Assembly: GCF_023715145.1 (NCBI RefSeq)
Contig: NZ_JAMBNP010000001.1
Span: forward strand, 744,001-808,000
DNA: 64,000 bases
From: Paenibacillus glycanilyticus
Lineage (GTDB): Bacteria > Bacillota > Bacilli > Paenibacillales > Paenibacillaceae
Direction of reading: 5' to 3'
The notes under the pieces were generated by a model. That model did no database searches and was not told where the DNA came from. It was given only the letters and a program-made list of their open reading frames with translations. Positions 1 to 8,789 of the stretch are shown piece after piece. The first letter of the stretch is position 1; each line of letters starts with the position of its first letter. The position numbers and the translations under genes are program-made.

Positions 1-10
1 GGTGCAACCG

Positions 11-715
11 ATGCCGAATGCAACCCAGCTTGCACATCTTCGAAGCCGGCTTGAGGCGGAGAAAAGGGAGATCGAGGAAAGACAATCCCACAATGAACAT
101 AACGGGCTCGCCTCATCGCTGCGCGATAATACAGGCGAGTTATCTCCGATAGATAATCATCCGGCGGATCTCGGAACCGAAATGTTCGAGCGTTCGAAGG
201 ATTTGGCCCTGCTGGAGAAGGAAGATCTTCACCTGGCCCGCATTTCCATGGCGCTTGAGGCGATGGACAAAGGGACTTACGGGCAATGCCTCGTCTGCGG
301 CCAGCAAATTTCTGACGAACGGCTTGAGGCGCTTCCCGACTCCATGTACTGCTTAGAGCATAGTCCCAGACAGGAGATTTCTCATAATCGTCCGGTCGAA
401 GAAGAATTTCTCGCTCATCCGTTTGGCAGATCCAGCCGGGATGACGATGATTATAACGGCTTTGACGGTGAAGACGCCTGGCAGATTGTTGAGCAATGGG
501 GTACGTCCGAATCCCCCGCTTACTCGGAAAATAATAACGCTGAAGATTATGATCATATTGGAATTGAAGCGGATGAGAACGACGGCTTTGTCGAGTCCTA
601 CGAAAGCTTCGTAGCAACCGATATTACCGGCAATCATGTATCCGTCATTCGCAACCGCAATTACAAGCAATACATGGACCATAACGAAGGCGATCATGAT
701 TTGGAGCTTGAATGA
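11..715 (+). CDS. TraR/DksA-type zinc finger protein, YteA-like
   Basis: A 234-residue soluble protein of the YteA branch of the TraR/DksA family. The branch signature NHPADLGTEMFE is at about residues 49-60. The zinc finger follows as C93-x2-C96-x17-C114-x2-H117, so the fourth ligand is His rather than Cys. The C-terminal third is acidic and low in complexity. Family members are thought to act on RNA polymerase through its secondary channel, and YteA itself has no settled function. A GTG at position 2 is in frame, but the ATG at 11 has a GGTG six bases before it and fits the family start. The promoter lies outside the window, so an upstream start cannot be excluded. It converges on the DUF5665 gene across a shared terminator. 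Confidence 0.85.
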   Translation: MPNATQLAHLRSRLEAEKREIEERQSHNEHNGLASSLRDNTGELSPIDNHPADLGTEMFERSKDLALLEKEDLHLARISMALEAMDKGTYGQCLVCGQQISDERLEALPDSMYCLEHSPRQEISHNRPVEEEFLAHPFGRSSRDDDDYNGFDGEDAWQIVEQWGTSESPAYSENNNAEDYDHIGIEADENDGFVESYESFVATDITGNHVSVIRNRNYKQYMDHNEGDHDLELE

Positions 716-719
716 ACAG

Positions 720-751
720 AAAGGCGGACGGTGCCGGCACCGTCCGCCTTT
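720..751. terminator. Bidirectional rho-independent terminator
   Basis: A perfect 32-base palindrome (AAAGGCGGACGGTGCC and its complement) lies four bases after the yteA-like stop and just downstream of the convergent DUF5665 stop, with A and T tracts on either side. It can serve both transcripts. Confidence 0.85.
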
Positions 752-755
752 CTTA

Positions 756-1121
756 TTAATAAATCTTGCCTTCCAGCTGTATTTGGACAATACGCACAAT
801 GTCCGCAATGTAATCCCCGATGATCGGAAGGTTAAGCGCACCGATAATACGAAGGACGTACAGAATGGTGGCTGCAAAAAAAGTAAATCCGATCGCGATG
901 CCAACGCCCCGGGAGAGGCCGGCCAGCAGATTTCGCCACATCAGCTTGAACGGCCGATTCAGCAATTCCACGTAATCCGCGATTTGTGTCCGTTCCATAT
1001 CCGTAGCGATCTTGCTTAAACGCATGTCCAACCTGCTTAATGAGGTTTCTAAAGAATCATTGTGATCCTTATCCTTGCGATCTTTTTCCAAGTTGTCGTT
1101 ATCCAGTTTAATACGGACCAT
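756..1121 (-). CDS. DUF5665 small membrane protein
   Basis: A 121-residue protein with a charged, Lys/Asp-rich N-terminal third, an amphipathic middle, and one hydrophobic stretch at about residues 70-96 that should cross the membrane. It matches the DUF5665 family of spore formers, which has no known function. The ATG at 1121 is chosen because AAAGGGGG lies seven bases upstream; the longer in-frame ORF (to 1169) has no such site. It is the last gene of the leftward block, after ileS and its terminator, so it probably has its own promoter in the roughly 70 bases upstream. Confidence 0.75.
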   Translation of the reverse strand: MVRIKLDNDNLEKDRKDKDHNDSLETSLSRLDMRLSKIATDMERTQIADYVELLNRPFKLMWRNLLAGLSRGVGIAIGFTFFAATILYVLRIIGALNLPIIGDYIADIVRIVQIQLEGKIY

Positions 1122-1188
1122 GCGGCGTCCCCCTTTGCAAAACGTCAGCGGCTTAATTAGTATTCCCATCCGCCTCCGTGAAGGAAAA

Positions 1189-1217
1189 AACGAGGCCTTG
1201 CAATCAAGGCGCTCGTT
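1189..1217 (-). terminator. ileS terminator
   Basis: AACGAG-GCCTTG and CAAGGC-(G)-CTCGTT form a 12 bp stem with one bulged G and a four-base loop. On the minus strand it is followed by a T tract (1183-1190). It lies 50 bases after the ileS stop. Confidence 0.75.
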
Positions 1218-1269
1218 TTTTTGTGGCCATGCTCCTTATACTATATCCCGATCCTTGGCGTCTGTATGC

Positions 1270-4200
1270 CTATCCGCGGACAAGAATTCCGATTTCTTTC
1301 TCACCAAGCAATACGCGTTCCATGCCTTCTGCTTTCTCATACGAGACGCTGCTTAGCAGGACGTTCTCATTCAGAACATTGCTGAAGGCCTGCAGAGCAG
1401 CTTGCAGATCGGCATCTACATCCAGGGCAAGATCGATCCGTTTCTCAATCGGAAGATCCAGCTTCTTGCGCGTATCCTGCACGGCACGGATAACTTCGCG
1501 AACCCAGCCTTCCTGTTCCAGCTCAGGCGTAATGTCTGTATTAAGCGCAACGGTCACGCCGCTCGCCGATGCCGATGCGAAGCCAGATTTGGCTTGCTTT
1601 TCAACGAGCAGTTCTTCCGTCGTTACCGTAATCGCTTCGCCTTCCGCCGTTGTAAACACAAGGCTTCCAGAAGTAACGGCTTCACGCGTCGCACCAGGTG
1701 CCAGACCTTTCAGGTAAGCCTGGATAGGTCCAACATGCTTGCCGTATTTTTTGCCTGCAACCTTGAGGTTCAGCTTGAGAGTGAAATCAACAAAGCCGCT
1801 GTCGCTGTTTTGGACCACAATCGACTTCACGTTGATCTCGTCCTTGATGATATCCTCATATTCGGTTACGGCAAAATCGCGGTCAAGCGATACAATCAGC
1901 TCAGACAGAGGCTGACGCGTCTTGATCCCCGTCTCGTTCCGCACATTGCGGGCAAGCTCAACAATCTGCTTCGCGCTGTCCATGTCGCGCTCCAGCGTCT
2001 CGTCAATAGCCGCTTCGTCGGCAACCGGATAATTGGCCAGGTGAACGCTGGACTCGCCGCCCAAATTGCCGTATACGTCTTCAGCAAGCAGAGGAGCGTA
2101 TGGAGCAATTACGCGGGAAAGCGTCAGCAGCACATGGCGCAGAGTTTGGTAAGCGGCGATTTTGTCCTCCGACAGGCCGCTGCCCCAGAAGCGGTCGCGC
2201 GAGCGGCGGATGTACCAGTTGCTCAGCTCGTCAACAAAGATCTCGATCGATTTTGCAGGGTTCAGGAAGTCGTTTACTTCAAGACCTTTTACAACCGTTT
2301 TGATCAAGCTGTTCAGGCGGGATACGATCCAGCGGTCGAGCTTGCTCGTCGATGGACGTTCGTCATGCTCAGCCGGATTGAAGCCGTCGATTGATGCATA
2401 CAGCGCATAGAACGCGTGCGTATTAACAATCGTATCGATCACCTTCGACTTCGCTTCCCCTACGATGCCGCGCGAGAACCGTTTGCTGTTCCATGGCGCG
2501 CTGTCCGCAAGAAGCGCCCAACGGAACGCATCCGTACCGTACTCGTTGATGATTTCCCACGGATCGATAACATTGCCTTTGGATTTGGACATCTTTTGAC
2601 CGTTCTCGTCAAGGATATGCCCCGTCGAGATAACAGCCTTATAAGGCGCTTTGCCATTGTACAGCGTGGATACCGCCAGCAAGCTGAAGAACCAGCCGCG
2701 CGTCTGGTCAATCCCTTCGCAGATCATGTCGGCCGGATACTGATCGGCAAACTCCTCTGCGTTCTCAAACGGATGATGCTGCTGGGCAAATGGCATCGAG
2801 CCGCTGTCAAACCATACGTCAATTACTTCTGACGTGCGAGTCATCACAGCACCTTCCTGGAACGGCGACTTCAGCTTAATCTCGTCAACATACGGCTTGT
2901 GCAGCTCGATATCTTCCGGGACAAAGTCGACGGCGCGCTCGCGCAGGTCGGCAATGCTGCTTGGCGCATATTCTTTACCCGTTGCTTCGCAAACCCAAAC
3001 ATTAAGCGGTGTTCCCCAATAACGGTTACGGCTGATATTCCAGTCCACCAGATCCTCCAGGAACTTGCCGAAGCGTCCTTCGCGGATATGGCCTGGATAC
3101 CAGTCTACCGTGCTGTTGTTTGCAATCAGCTGTTCTTTTACTTTTGTTGTCTCGATGAACCAGCTTTCTGTCGCGTAGTACAGAAGCGGAGACTTACAGC
3201 GCCAGCAGAATGGATAGCTATGCTCGTAACGCTCTTTGGAGAAGAGAAGGCCGCGTTCGCTAAGCATTTTGACGATGTCTACATCGCAGTCTTTAACGAA
3301 ACGTCCAGCCAGATCGGTTACTTCGTCCACATAACGGCCTGCGTTGTTCACTACGCTCAGCATGCTGATGCCGTTTTGACGAGCTACCTTATAGTCGTCT
3401 TCGCCGTGTGCCGGCGCGATATGAACGATACCCGTACCGCTTGTGTCGCTGACGAAGTCGCCAGGGATCACGACGTGGCCGTGCTCGACAGGCACATAAC
3501 GGAATGGAGGCTCGTAAGCAAGGCCAACCAGCTCCGAGCCTTTCAGCGTCGACAGGGTCTCATAACCTTCCTTCAGAACGCTCTCAGCCAGGTTTTGAGC
3601 GACGATGTATACTTCGCCGTCCTTGGAGGCGCGGATGTAATCCAGCTCCGGATTAACCGCAAGAGCAACGTTAGCTGGCAATGTCCAAGGAGTTGTCGTC
3701 CAAGCGAGAATCGATTCGCCGTTAGCCAGCTTGAATTTAACGGTAGCCGAAAGATCCTTTACGTCTTCGTAGCCTTGTGCAACCTCATGCGAGCTCAGCG
3801 TTGTCTGACAGCATGGGCAATACGGGCTTACGCGGTGTCCGCGATAAAGAAGGCCTTTGCCGTGGATCGTCGAGAGGATATGCCATACGCTCTCGATGTA
3901 CTCGTTCTTGAGCGTGATGTAAGGATTGTCGAGATCCGTCCAATACGCGATCGCTTCCGTCAGCTCGCGCCATTGCTTCTCATAGACAAATACACTGTCC
4001 TTGCATTTCTTGATGAATTCCTCTACGCCGTACTTCTCGATCTCTTGCTTGCCGGAGATGCCAAGCTGCTTCTCTACGCCAAGCTCAACGGGAAGACCGT
4101 GAGTATCCCAGCCGGCTTTACGCACGACGCGGTAGCCGGACATTGTTTTGTAACGGCCGATAAAGTCCTTGATGACGCGGCCCAGCACGTGTCCGATATG

Positions 4201-4359
4201 CGGCGCACCGTTTGCGGTAGGAGGCCCTTCATAAAATACATAGTTTGGTTTGCCGCTGCGGTTCTCGATCGATTTCTTGAACGTATCATTCTCCGCCCAT
4301 TGCTTCAAGATGCGTAAATCGCGGGCTCTTGCTTTTTCTTTGACGTCTACACGTTGCAT
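1270..4359 (-). CDS. ileS: Isoleucyl-tRNA synthetase, long (type 2-like) form
   Basis: Class I synthetase of 1029 residues that charges tRNA-Ile in the cytoplasm. The HIGH motif is at 54-57 in the context GAPHIGH. KMSKS starts at 589. The CP1 editing domain lies between them, and the C-terminal half holds the anticodon-binding and appended domains. The length and the sequence around GPPTANGAPHIGH match the long, eukaryote-like IleRS2 type rather than the roughly 920-residue IleRS1 of Bacillus subtilis. IleRS2 enzymes are known for low mupirocin sensitivity; whether this one is resistant is inference. The start at 4359 has GGAGGTAATGAAAG before it. Upstream are three 69 bp repeats and an Ile T-box leader, so expression should follow uncharged tRNA-Ile. 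Confidence 0.97.
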   Translation of the reverse strand: MQRVDVKEKARARDLRILKQWAENDTFKKSIENRSGKPNYVFYEGPPTANGAPHIGHVLGRVIKDFIGRYKTMSGYRVVRKAGWDTHGLPVELGVEKQLGISGKQEIEKYGVEEFIKKCKDSVFVYEKQWRELTEAIAYWTDLDNPYITLKNEYIESVWHILSTIHGKGLLYRGHRVSPYCPCCQTTLSSHEVAQGYEDVKDLSATVKFKLANGESILAWTTTPWTLPANVALAVNPELDYIRASKDGEVYIVAQNLAESVLKEGYETLSTLKGSELVGLAYEPPFRYVPVEHGHVVIPGDFVSDTSGTGIVHIAPAHGEDDYKVARQNGISMLSVVNNAGRYVDEVTDLAGRFVKDCDVDIVKMLSERGLLFSKERYEHSYPFCWRCKSPLLYYATESWFIETTKVKEQLIANNSTVDWYPGHIREGRFGKFLEDLVDWNISRNRYWGTPLNVWVCEATGKEYAPSSIADLRERAVDFVPEDIELHKPYVDEIKLKSPFQEGAVMTRTSEVIDVWFDSGSMPFAQQHHPFENAEEFADQYPADMICEGIDQTRGWFFSLLAVSTLYNGKAPYKAVISTGHILDENGQKMSKSKGNVIDPWEIINEYGTDAFRWALLADSAPWNSKRFSRGIVGEAKSKVIDTIVNTHAFYALYASIDGFNPAEHDERPSTSKLDRWIVSRLNSLIKTVVKGLEVNDFLNPAKSIEIFVDELSNWYIRRSRDRFWGSGLSEDKIAAYQTLRHVLLTLSRVIAPYAPLLAEDVYGNLGGESSVHLANYPVADEAAIDETLERDMDSAKQIVELARNVRNETGIKTRQPLSELIVSLDRDFAVTEYEDIIKDEINVKSIVVQNSDSGFVDFTLKLNLKVAGKKYGKHVGPIQAYLKGLAPGATREAVTSGSLVFTTAEGEAITVTTEELLVEKQAKSGFASASASGVTVALNTDITPELEQEGWVREVIRAVQDTRKKLDLPIEKRIDLALDVDADLQAALQAFSNVLNENVLLSSVSYEKAEGMERVLLGEKEIGILVRG

Positions 4360-4376
4360 CTTTCATTACCTCCTAA

Positions 4377-4576
4377 AAAGAATTAGAACCTAAACAGCCT
4401 GATTCTGGCTGTTTGTGATGATTCTTGCTTCGTAAGCATTAGCTTAAAGAATTAGAACCTAAACAGCCTGATTCTGGCTGCTTGTGATGATTCTTGCTTC
4501 GTAAGCATAAGCTTAAAGAATTAGAACCTAAACAGCCTGATTCTGGCTGTTTGTGATGATTCTTGCTTCGTAAGCA
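4377..4576 (-). repeat. Three tandem 69 bp repeats in the ileS leader RNA
   Basis: Units start at 4377, 4446 and 4515; the third is shortened at its far end. They lie after the T-box terminator and before the ileS ribosome binding site, so they are in the read-through mRNA. On the minus strand each unit has two hairpins: GCTT-ACG-AAGC, and AACAGCC-AGAATCA-GGCTGTT. The middle unit has one change in the second stem, and it becomes a G-U pair in RNA. Each unit also holds an 18-codon frame starting ATG (TTG in the third) and ending TAA. Confidence 0.95.
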
Positions 4577-4609
4577 ATACAGCCTGATCGTAAAGCATAG
4601 CCTGAAAAA

Positions 4610-4928
4610 ACAAAAAGCCCCGTCCCTGTAAAGGGACGAGGCATAGCTCGCGTTACCACCCTTGTTCCGTTAGTCAACGCTGATAATATCAACGGACCCG
4701 CGGCACCTTGGCGCGAATTGCTTGAATTCGCGGTCCCTGTAACGGGGGACAGGCCGTCAGCTCTTATTAATGGATCCTTCTGGATCTCATGTTCAGCGCT
4801 GCTTCTCGGAGATGATTTTCCGAATCGGTTCGAACGCCGTCTCTCAGCAATCGACGGCTCTCTGGTGGACGAACTTGGAATCGTACTCGTTCTCGTCAAT
4901 GAAGTTCAAATCAACTTTCATGCAATTA
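4610..4928 (-). promoter_or_regulatory. T-box riboswitch, isoleucine, upstream of ileS
   Basis: The minus strand carries the T-box core AGGGTGGTAACGCG at 4649-4662, followed by a terminator made of GCCTCGTCCCT and AGGGACGGGGC at 4617-4642 with a T tract. Further 5' is a stem I with the AGTA loop-E element near its base and an apical stem at 4840-4860. The likely specifier is ATC at 4783-4785, in the context GAG-ATC-CAGAAGG, which matches the purine-rich sequence that follows T-box specifiers. Uncharged tRNA-Ile is expected to favour the antiterminator and allow ileS transcription. The specifier assignment is by eye and less certain than the T-box itself. Confidence 0.93.
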
Positions 4929-4934
4929 CTACTA

Positions 4935-4963
4935 TTTATAGCTCATCGCCGAGCGGTTGTCAA
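4935..4963 (-). promoter_or_regulatory. Sigma-A type promoter of ileS
   Basis: TTGACA at 4958-4963 and TATAAA at 4935-4940 (minus strand) are separated by exactly 17 bases. The predicted start near 4928 gives a T-box leader of usual length. The -35 lies 12 bases from the divIVA stop. Confidence 0.85.
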
Positions 4964-4974
4964 ATGACAAATGC

Positions 4975-5523
4975 CTAGCCGCGCTGCAAATGTTCTGCCG
5001 CTAGATGAGTTACGTTTGGAGAAGAATGGGAATTATGCGAACTATGCGAGATTTGCGACGTTCCGGGATCAAGCGAATCCCAGCCGTCCTGGCTCAGCAA
5101 TTCAAGCTGTGCTTCTACAAGGGTACGGAAGCGTGCCCGGTAGATCGACGCCTGCTTCTTAAGCTCCTCCACCTCAAGCGATACTTTGCGGGACTTCGCC
5201 AGCGATTCATTAATAATGCGGTCGGCATTTTTCTCCGACTCTTTAATGATCAGCTGCGCTTCCTTCTTCGCGTTGTTTCTTACTTCATCCGCCGCTTCTT
5301 GCGCGACGATAATCGTTTTGCTGAGCGTCTCCTCGATATTGGAGAAGTGGTTCAGCCTCTCTTGCAAGGTCAGAATCTGATTCTGAAGCTCTTTGTTCTC
5401 GCGAATGATGGATTCATAGTCCTTAATCACCTGGTCAAGGAATTCATTGACTTCATCCTCGTCATACCCGCGTAATCTTCGTCCAAATTCCTTGTTATGT
5501 ATGTCCAATGGCGTCAACGGCAT
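4975..5523 (-). CDS. divIVA: Septum/pole targeting protein DivIVA
   Basis: A 182-residue protein with the conserved N-terminal lipid-binding segment ([20 protein letters not shown]). A long coiled coil follows from about residue 30 to 130, with a polar tail rich in Ser, His and Asn. DivIVA assembles at negatively curved membrane at new septa and poles and recruits division-site and chromosome-anchoring proteins. The start has GAGGAGGTG at good spacing. It closes the ylm-divIVA group after ylmH with a 101-base gap. The ileS promoter follows directly, so divIVA transcription may run into the ileS leader unless stopped by the T-box terminator. Confidence 0.95.
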   Translation of the reverse strand: MPLTPLDIHNKEFGRRLRGYDEDEVNEFLDQVIKDYESIIRENKELQNQILTLQERLNHFSNIEETLSKTIIVAQEAADEVRNNAKKEAQLIIKESEKNADRIINESLAKSRKVSLEVEELKKQASIYRARFRTLVEAQLELLSQDGWDSLDPGTSQISHSSHNSHSSPNVTHLAAEHLQRG

Positions 5524-5624
5524 TGGCGCACCTCCTCAACGTATTTGCCGCATTCGCGGATGTACTCGGAATTATTCGTTGTTGGTTTGGATTTCGACAG
5601 TTGTTTCCAAATTCCTGCAACGAA

Positions 5625-6404
5625 TCAAATAAATTTGCCAACCTTGACGCGAATTCTTCCCTTTTTTGTCATGCCATCAATTTCCAGCACTTTGAATCTG
5701 CCTAAGCCTTTGAAGGAGACGACATCTCCCATTTTCAGCTGTTCGGACGGATTCTCGGCTGTCTTCCAGTTCACTCTGCATCTGCCTGCACGGATAGGAT
5801 CTACGATCTTGGTCCGGCTGATCCGATAGACGTCGCTAGCGATTCCGTCAAGCCGCATCGAGGCGACTGTGAAGGACATTTCTTGAAGGGCAGGTACAAC
5901 GGGCTTAAGCTCAGTGATGGGAATTATTTCCGTAAGTACGCTCGCACGATGCACTTGTCTTAAGTGTACATTTAAGTAATCGGCAATTTCGTCCAAAACG
6001 ATTATATGCGAATAGTCCTCATGAACATGAATATCTCCAATTCGATCACGTTTGACGCCGAGACCGAGCAATGCGCCCAGGTAATCGCCGTGATCAAGCT
6101 CAAGATGTGTCCCTCCGCCGTTCACGGCAAGAACAGATAGTCCAATAGGTTCGTCATCCAAATAACGGTATTCAGGGCCAATAATGGCTCTGCAGCGTTC
6201 TGCCTCCGGGTAACCGCCGGCAAGCCGCAGCTGGACGTCCGGATTCCGGTTGGCCAGCATGTGCAGGATTTGCGCCTGTCTCGGATCTAAAAAATCGGTC
6301 CGCTTCAGCTGATGCAGCTGCGCGGACCGTTCAACCCATTCCAACGCCCGGTCGACAAATGGCTTCTCATCCGGATGGAAATGTTCGTATACAGTTGGCT
6401 TCAT
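5625..6404 (-). CDS. ylmH: YlmH family RNA-binding protein with S4 domain
   Basis: A 259-residue protein. The N-terminal two thirds is the YlmH fold with the segment LAVNGGGTHLELDHGDYLG, and the S4 RNA-binding domain is at about residues 180-245. YlmH homologues bind ribosomal RNA or ribosomal complexes and have been linked to ribosome rescue and, by mutant phenotype, to division. It lies 15 bases after the ylmG stop in the conserved order sepF-ylmG-ylmH-divIVA. The start has AGAGGAAGG upstream. Confidence 0.93.
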   Translation of the reverse strand: MKPTVYEHFHPDEKPFVDRALEWVERSAQLHQLKRTDFLDPRQAQILHMLANRNPDVQLRLAGGYPEAERCRAIIGPEYRYLDDEPIGLSVLAVNGGGTHLELDHGDYLGALLGLGVKRDRIGDIHVHEDYSHIIVLDEIADYLNVHLRQVHRASVLTEIIPITELKPVVPALQEMSFTVASMRLDGIASDVYRISRTKIVDPIRAGRCRVNWKTAENPSEQLKMGDVVSFKGLGRFKVLEIDGMTKKGRIRVKVGKFI

Positions 6405-6419
6405 AGGGCTGTCCTTCCT

Positions 6420-6692
6420 CTAAAACATGTTCAGAATGAACTGGAGAACCGCAATAACGCCATACGCTATAAAGCGCAACGCAAAGATCGCAATGATCGG
6501 GGAAAGATCAAGCATACCGCCGATCGGTGGAATAAATCTGCGGAAAATACCGAGATACGGCTCCACCAATTTGCCCAGCCAAACTCCGATAAAGCTCTCG
6601 CGTGCATTTGGCAGCCAGGACAACAACACATAGCCGATAATCATAAAGCTGTAAATATTCTGGATGTTCATGATTAAAGAATAGACACTCAA
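6420..6692 (-). CDS. ylmG: YggT family membrane protein YlmG
   Basis: A 90-residue YggT protein with two hydrophobic segments (about 8-28 and 62-87) joined by a polar loop containing SWLPNARESF. The TTG at 6692 is chosen because GAGGTGA lies seven bases upstream and the resulting N-terminus (SVYSLIMNIQNIYSFMI) matches the family. Family members are needed for normal nucleoid or thylakoid organisation in other lineages; the role in Firmicutes is unclear. The ribosome binding site overlaps the sepF stop, so the two are translationally close. Confidence 0.9.
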   Translation of the reverse strand: MSVYSLIMNIQNIYSFMIIGYVLLSWLPNARESFIGVWLGKLVEPYLGIFRRFIPPIGGMLDLSPIIAIFALRFIAYGVIAVLQFILNMF

Positions 6693-6699
6693 CTCAAGG

Positions 6700-7164
6700 T
6701 CACCTCATCTTATTGTAATCAATATCCTCTGCCAGCATTTCGGTAATGGCGCCTTGAATTTCTACGGAATCCGGTGTACACAAGAAGATGTTTGGCCCAA
6801 GCTTCGAAATGTGGCCGTTAAGCGCATAGACCGTGCCGCTTAAGAAATCAACAATCCGTACAGCCAAATCCGTGCGTACACGCTGCAGATTCACGATAAC
6901 CGCCCGGCGCGAACGCAGATGGTCGGCAATATCCTGAGCTTCATCGTAAGAGCGCGGTTCGCTGAGAACGACGCGAACACTCTTTTGCGTATGAATGCTC
7001 ACAATATTGTTATTACCGCCTTTGGAGTTTCTACGTGCCTCGAACGGAGAAGTTTCAACTTCCGGTTCTTCCGGCAGCTGCTGGTCCTTCACTCTTTCGC
7101 GCTCTACAATTTCTTCTTCCTCCTGAAGGCCAAGAAAGTTCATAAATCGGTTCATCACACTCAT
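6700..7164 (-). CDS. sepF: Cell division protein SepF
   Basis: A 154-residue protein. The N-terminus is an amphipathic membrane-binding helix ([15 protein letters not shown]), then a variable charged linker, then the SepF (DUF552) ring-forming domain from about residue 58, including [14 protein letters not shown] and [11 protein letters not shown]. SepF binds the C-terminal peptide of FtsZ, tethers it to membrane and shapes the septum. It follows ylmE by three bases and precedes ylmG. Confidence 0.96.
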   Translation of the reverse strand: MSVMNRFMNFLGLQEEEEIVERERVKDQQLPEEPEVETSPFEARRNSKGGNNNIVSIHTQKSVRVVLSEPRSYDEAQDIADHLRSRRAVIVNLQRVRTDLAVRIVDFLSGTVYALNGHISKLGPNIFLCTPDSVEIQGAITEMLAEDIDYNKMR

Positions 7165-7167
7165 CGT

Positions 7168-7896
7168 CTATCCCTCTTTTCCTACAAGTATCGTACCCAA
7201 TCGAATCCAGGTAGCGCCTTCCTCTATTGCGACTTCGAAATCTCCTGACATGCCCATAGACAATTCCGTCATCGATTCCGGGAGGATTGCACGTTCGTTC
7301 ATTTCATCTCTAAGCTCGCGCAAAGCGCGAAATACCGGCCTTGTCTCTTCTGCTTCCGTCTCATAAGGTGCCATCGTCATAAGGCCTATAACGCGCAGTG
7401 ATGATAATTCCTTAAGCTCTGTTAAAAAAACCGGCAGCTGATCAGGCTCAAGACCATGCTTGGATTGTTCGCCCGAAACGTTAACCTGAATAAAACAAGG
7501 TACGGTAAGGCCAAGCTGGGAAGCCCTCTTGTCAATCGCCTGCGCTAAAGACAGACGATCAAGCGAATGAATGTATGTAAATTTGCCGATGACGTCTTTC
7601 ACTTTGTTCGTCTGCAGCGATCCGATGAAGTGCCAAACAGCTTGTCCGCCTTCTTCGCCTGTATCGCCGCCGCTTATGGCTTCCCATTTCTCCTTCGCAT
7701 CCTGCCAGCGGTTCTCGCCAAGATGCTGAAGGCCAAGCTGATGAGCAGCCTCCGCCGTTTCCAGCGACACGTATTTCGTTACCGCGATAATATTTACTTC
7801 ATCGCGATTGCGGCCGCTTCTCTCGCAGGCTGCTGCGATCCGGAGCTGCACTTCTTCCAGTCTTCCTGTTAATTCCGATTTAATTGTACTAGTCAT
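7168..7896 (-). CDS. ylmE: Pyridoxal phosphate homeostasis protein (YggS/PROSC family)
   Basis: A 242-residue single-domain PLP-binding protein with a fold-type III barrel. The cofactor lysine is K41 in NIIAVTKYV. The motifs HFIGSLQTNK, CFIQVNVSGEQSKHG, LSMGMSGDFEVAIEEGA and WIRLG are all present. Family members buffer free PLP and have no clear catalytic activity. The ATG at 7896 is preferred over the one at 7899 because AAAGGTG is then eight bases away. Upstream codons in the long ORF belong to the overlapping end of ylmD. Confidence 0.93.
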   Translation of the reverse strand: MTSTIKSELTGRLEEVQLRIAAACERSGRNRDEVNIIAVTKYVSLETAEAAHQLGLQHLGENRWQDAKEKWEAISGGDTGEEGGQAVWHFIGSLQTNKVKDVIGKFTYIHSLDRLSLAQAIDKRASQLGLTVPCFIQVNVSGEQSKHGLEPDQLPVFLTELKELSSLRVIGLMTMAPYETEAEETRPVFRALRELRDEMNERAILPESMTELSMGMSGDFEVAIEEGATWIRLGTILVGKEG

Positions 7897-7901
7897 CATG
7901 T

Positions 7902-8756
7902 TCACCTTTCCCGGATACCGATCCAGCTGGCCATACGGCCCGTTTTGCCGCCTTCCTTCCGGTGGGAGAAAAACTGATCGGTGCTGCATCCCGTGCACCA
8001 CTCGGATAATTCGATATGAATCGGCAAAATTCCTGCTTCAAGCATAATATGTCGGTTAATTTGTTTTAAGTTTACCATAGCTTTACCGTTTTCCACCAAT
8101 GTCATCATTTGTTCAAGGCTGGAATTCAGCTTGCCGGCAAGCTTATCTACCAGTGGCTGCAGCTTATCAATAACAAAGCCGTCCACCTCGTAGCAGCAAT
8201 CGCTGATCGACGGACCAATGGCGCAAAGAAGCTGCTCCGGCCTTGTTCCATACTGTTGTCCCATCGCTTCGATCGTCCGGGAAGCAATCTGCTGAACGGT
8301 CCCCTTCCAGCCTGCATGAGCCAGAGCGACGGCCTGATGCTCCGGATCATAGAAATATAACGGCACGCAATCGGCGTAAAAGGAAGCCAGCAGCACGCCG
8401 GGAATATTCGTCATCAGACCGTCCGTATCGGCAATAGCCGAGTCCCGCGACAGTCTGCCCTTGCCCCGCTCGCCTTCCGTTACCTGGAATACCTCGCAGC
8501 CATGCACCTGCTCCCCGCAGGTCCACGCTTCAAACGGCCAGCCGATAGCTTCGGCAATCAGCTCGCGGTTGCGCACGACGTCTGCATCCGCATCTCCGAC
8601 ATGCAGGCCAACGTTCAGCGACGTCCAAGGCTCTTCGCTTACTCCGCCGCTCCTGCCCGTAAATCCGGCTGTCAGCCGATCATTTTGCTCCATCCAGGAT
8701 GGCAATAAAAAAAGCGAAGGTCCCTTCGCCGTTGGTACAGATTTAAACGATTCCAT
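7902..8756 (-). CDS. ylmD: PgeF/YfiH (laccase-domain) peptidoglycan editing factor
   Basis: A 284-residue member of the YfiH/DUF152 family. It contains LNVGLHVGD, YADCVPLYFYD and ALAHAGWKGTV, which supply the His-Cys-His metal site seen in this family. Homologues have purine nucleoside phosphorylase/deaminase activity, and E. coli PgeF keeps Ser out of peptidoglycan precursors. The ATG at 8756 is chosen because AGGTGA lies eight bases upstream and overlaps the alternative GTG. The gene sits between ylmC and ylmE, as in Bacillus. Confidence 0.93.
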   Translation of the reverse strand: MESFKSVPTAKGPSLFLLPSWMEQNDRLTAGFTGRSGGVSEEPWTSLNVGLHVGDADADVVRNRELIAEAIGWPFEAWTCGEQVHGCEVFQVTEGERGKGRLSRDSAIADTDGLMTNIPGVLLASFYADCVPLYFYDPEHQAVALAHAGWKGTVQQIASRTIEAMGQQYGTRPEQLLCAIGPSISDCCYEVDGFVIDKLQPLVDKLAGKLNSSLEQMMTLVENGKAMVNLKQINRHIMLEAGILPIHIELSEWCTGCSTDQFFSHRKEGGKTGRMASWIGIRER

Positions 8757-8789
8757 ACGGGCACTCACCTCTGTAAGCAGTTTAACCTG

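Noticed and set aside
353-904. 183-codon minus-strand ORF across the yteA-like terminator
   Set aside because: It reads through the terminator stem and overlaps two supported genes in other frames.
2899-4317. 472-codon ORF antisense to ileS
   Set aside because: It is a shadow frame of a well supported gene; composition is atypical for protein and there is no ribosome binding site.
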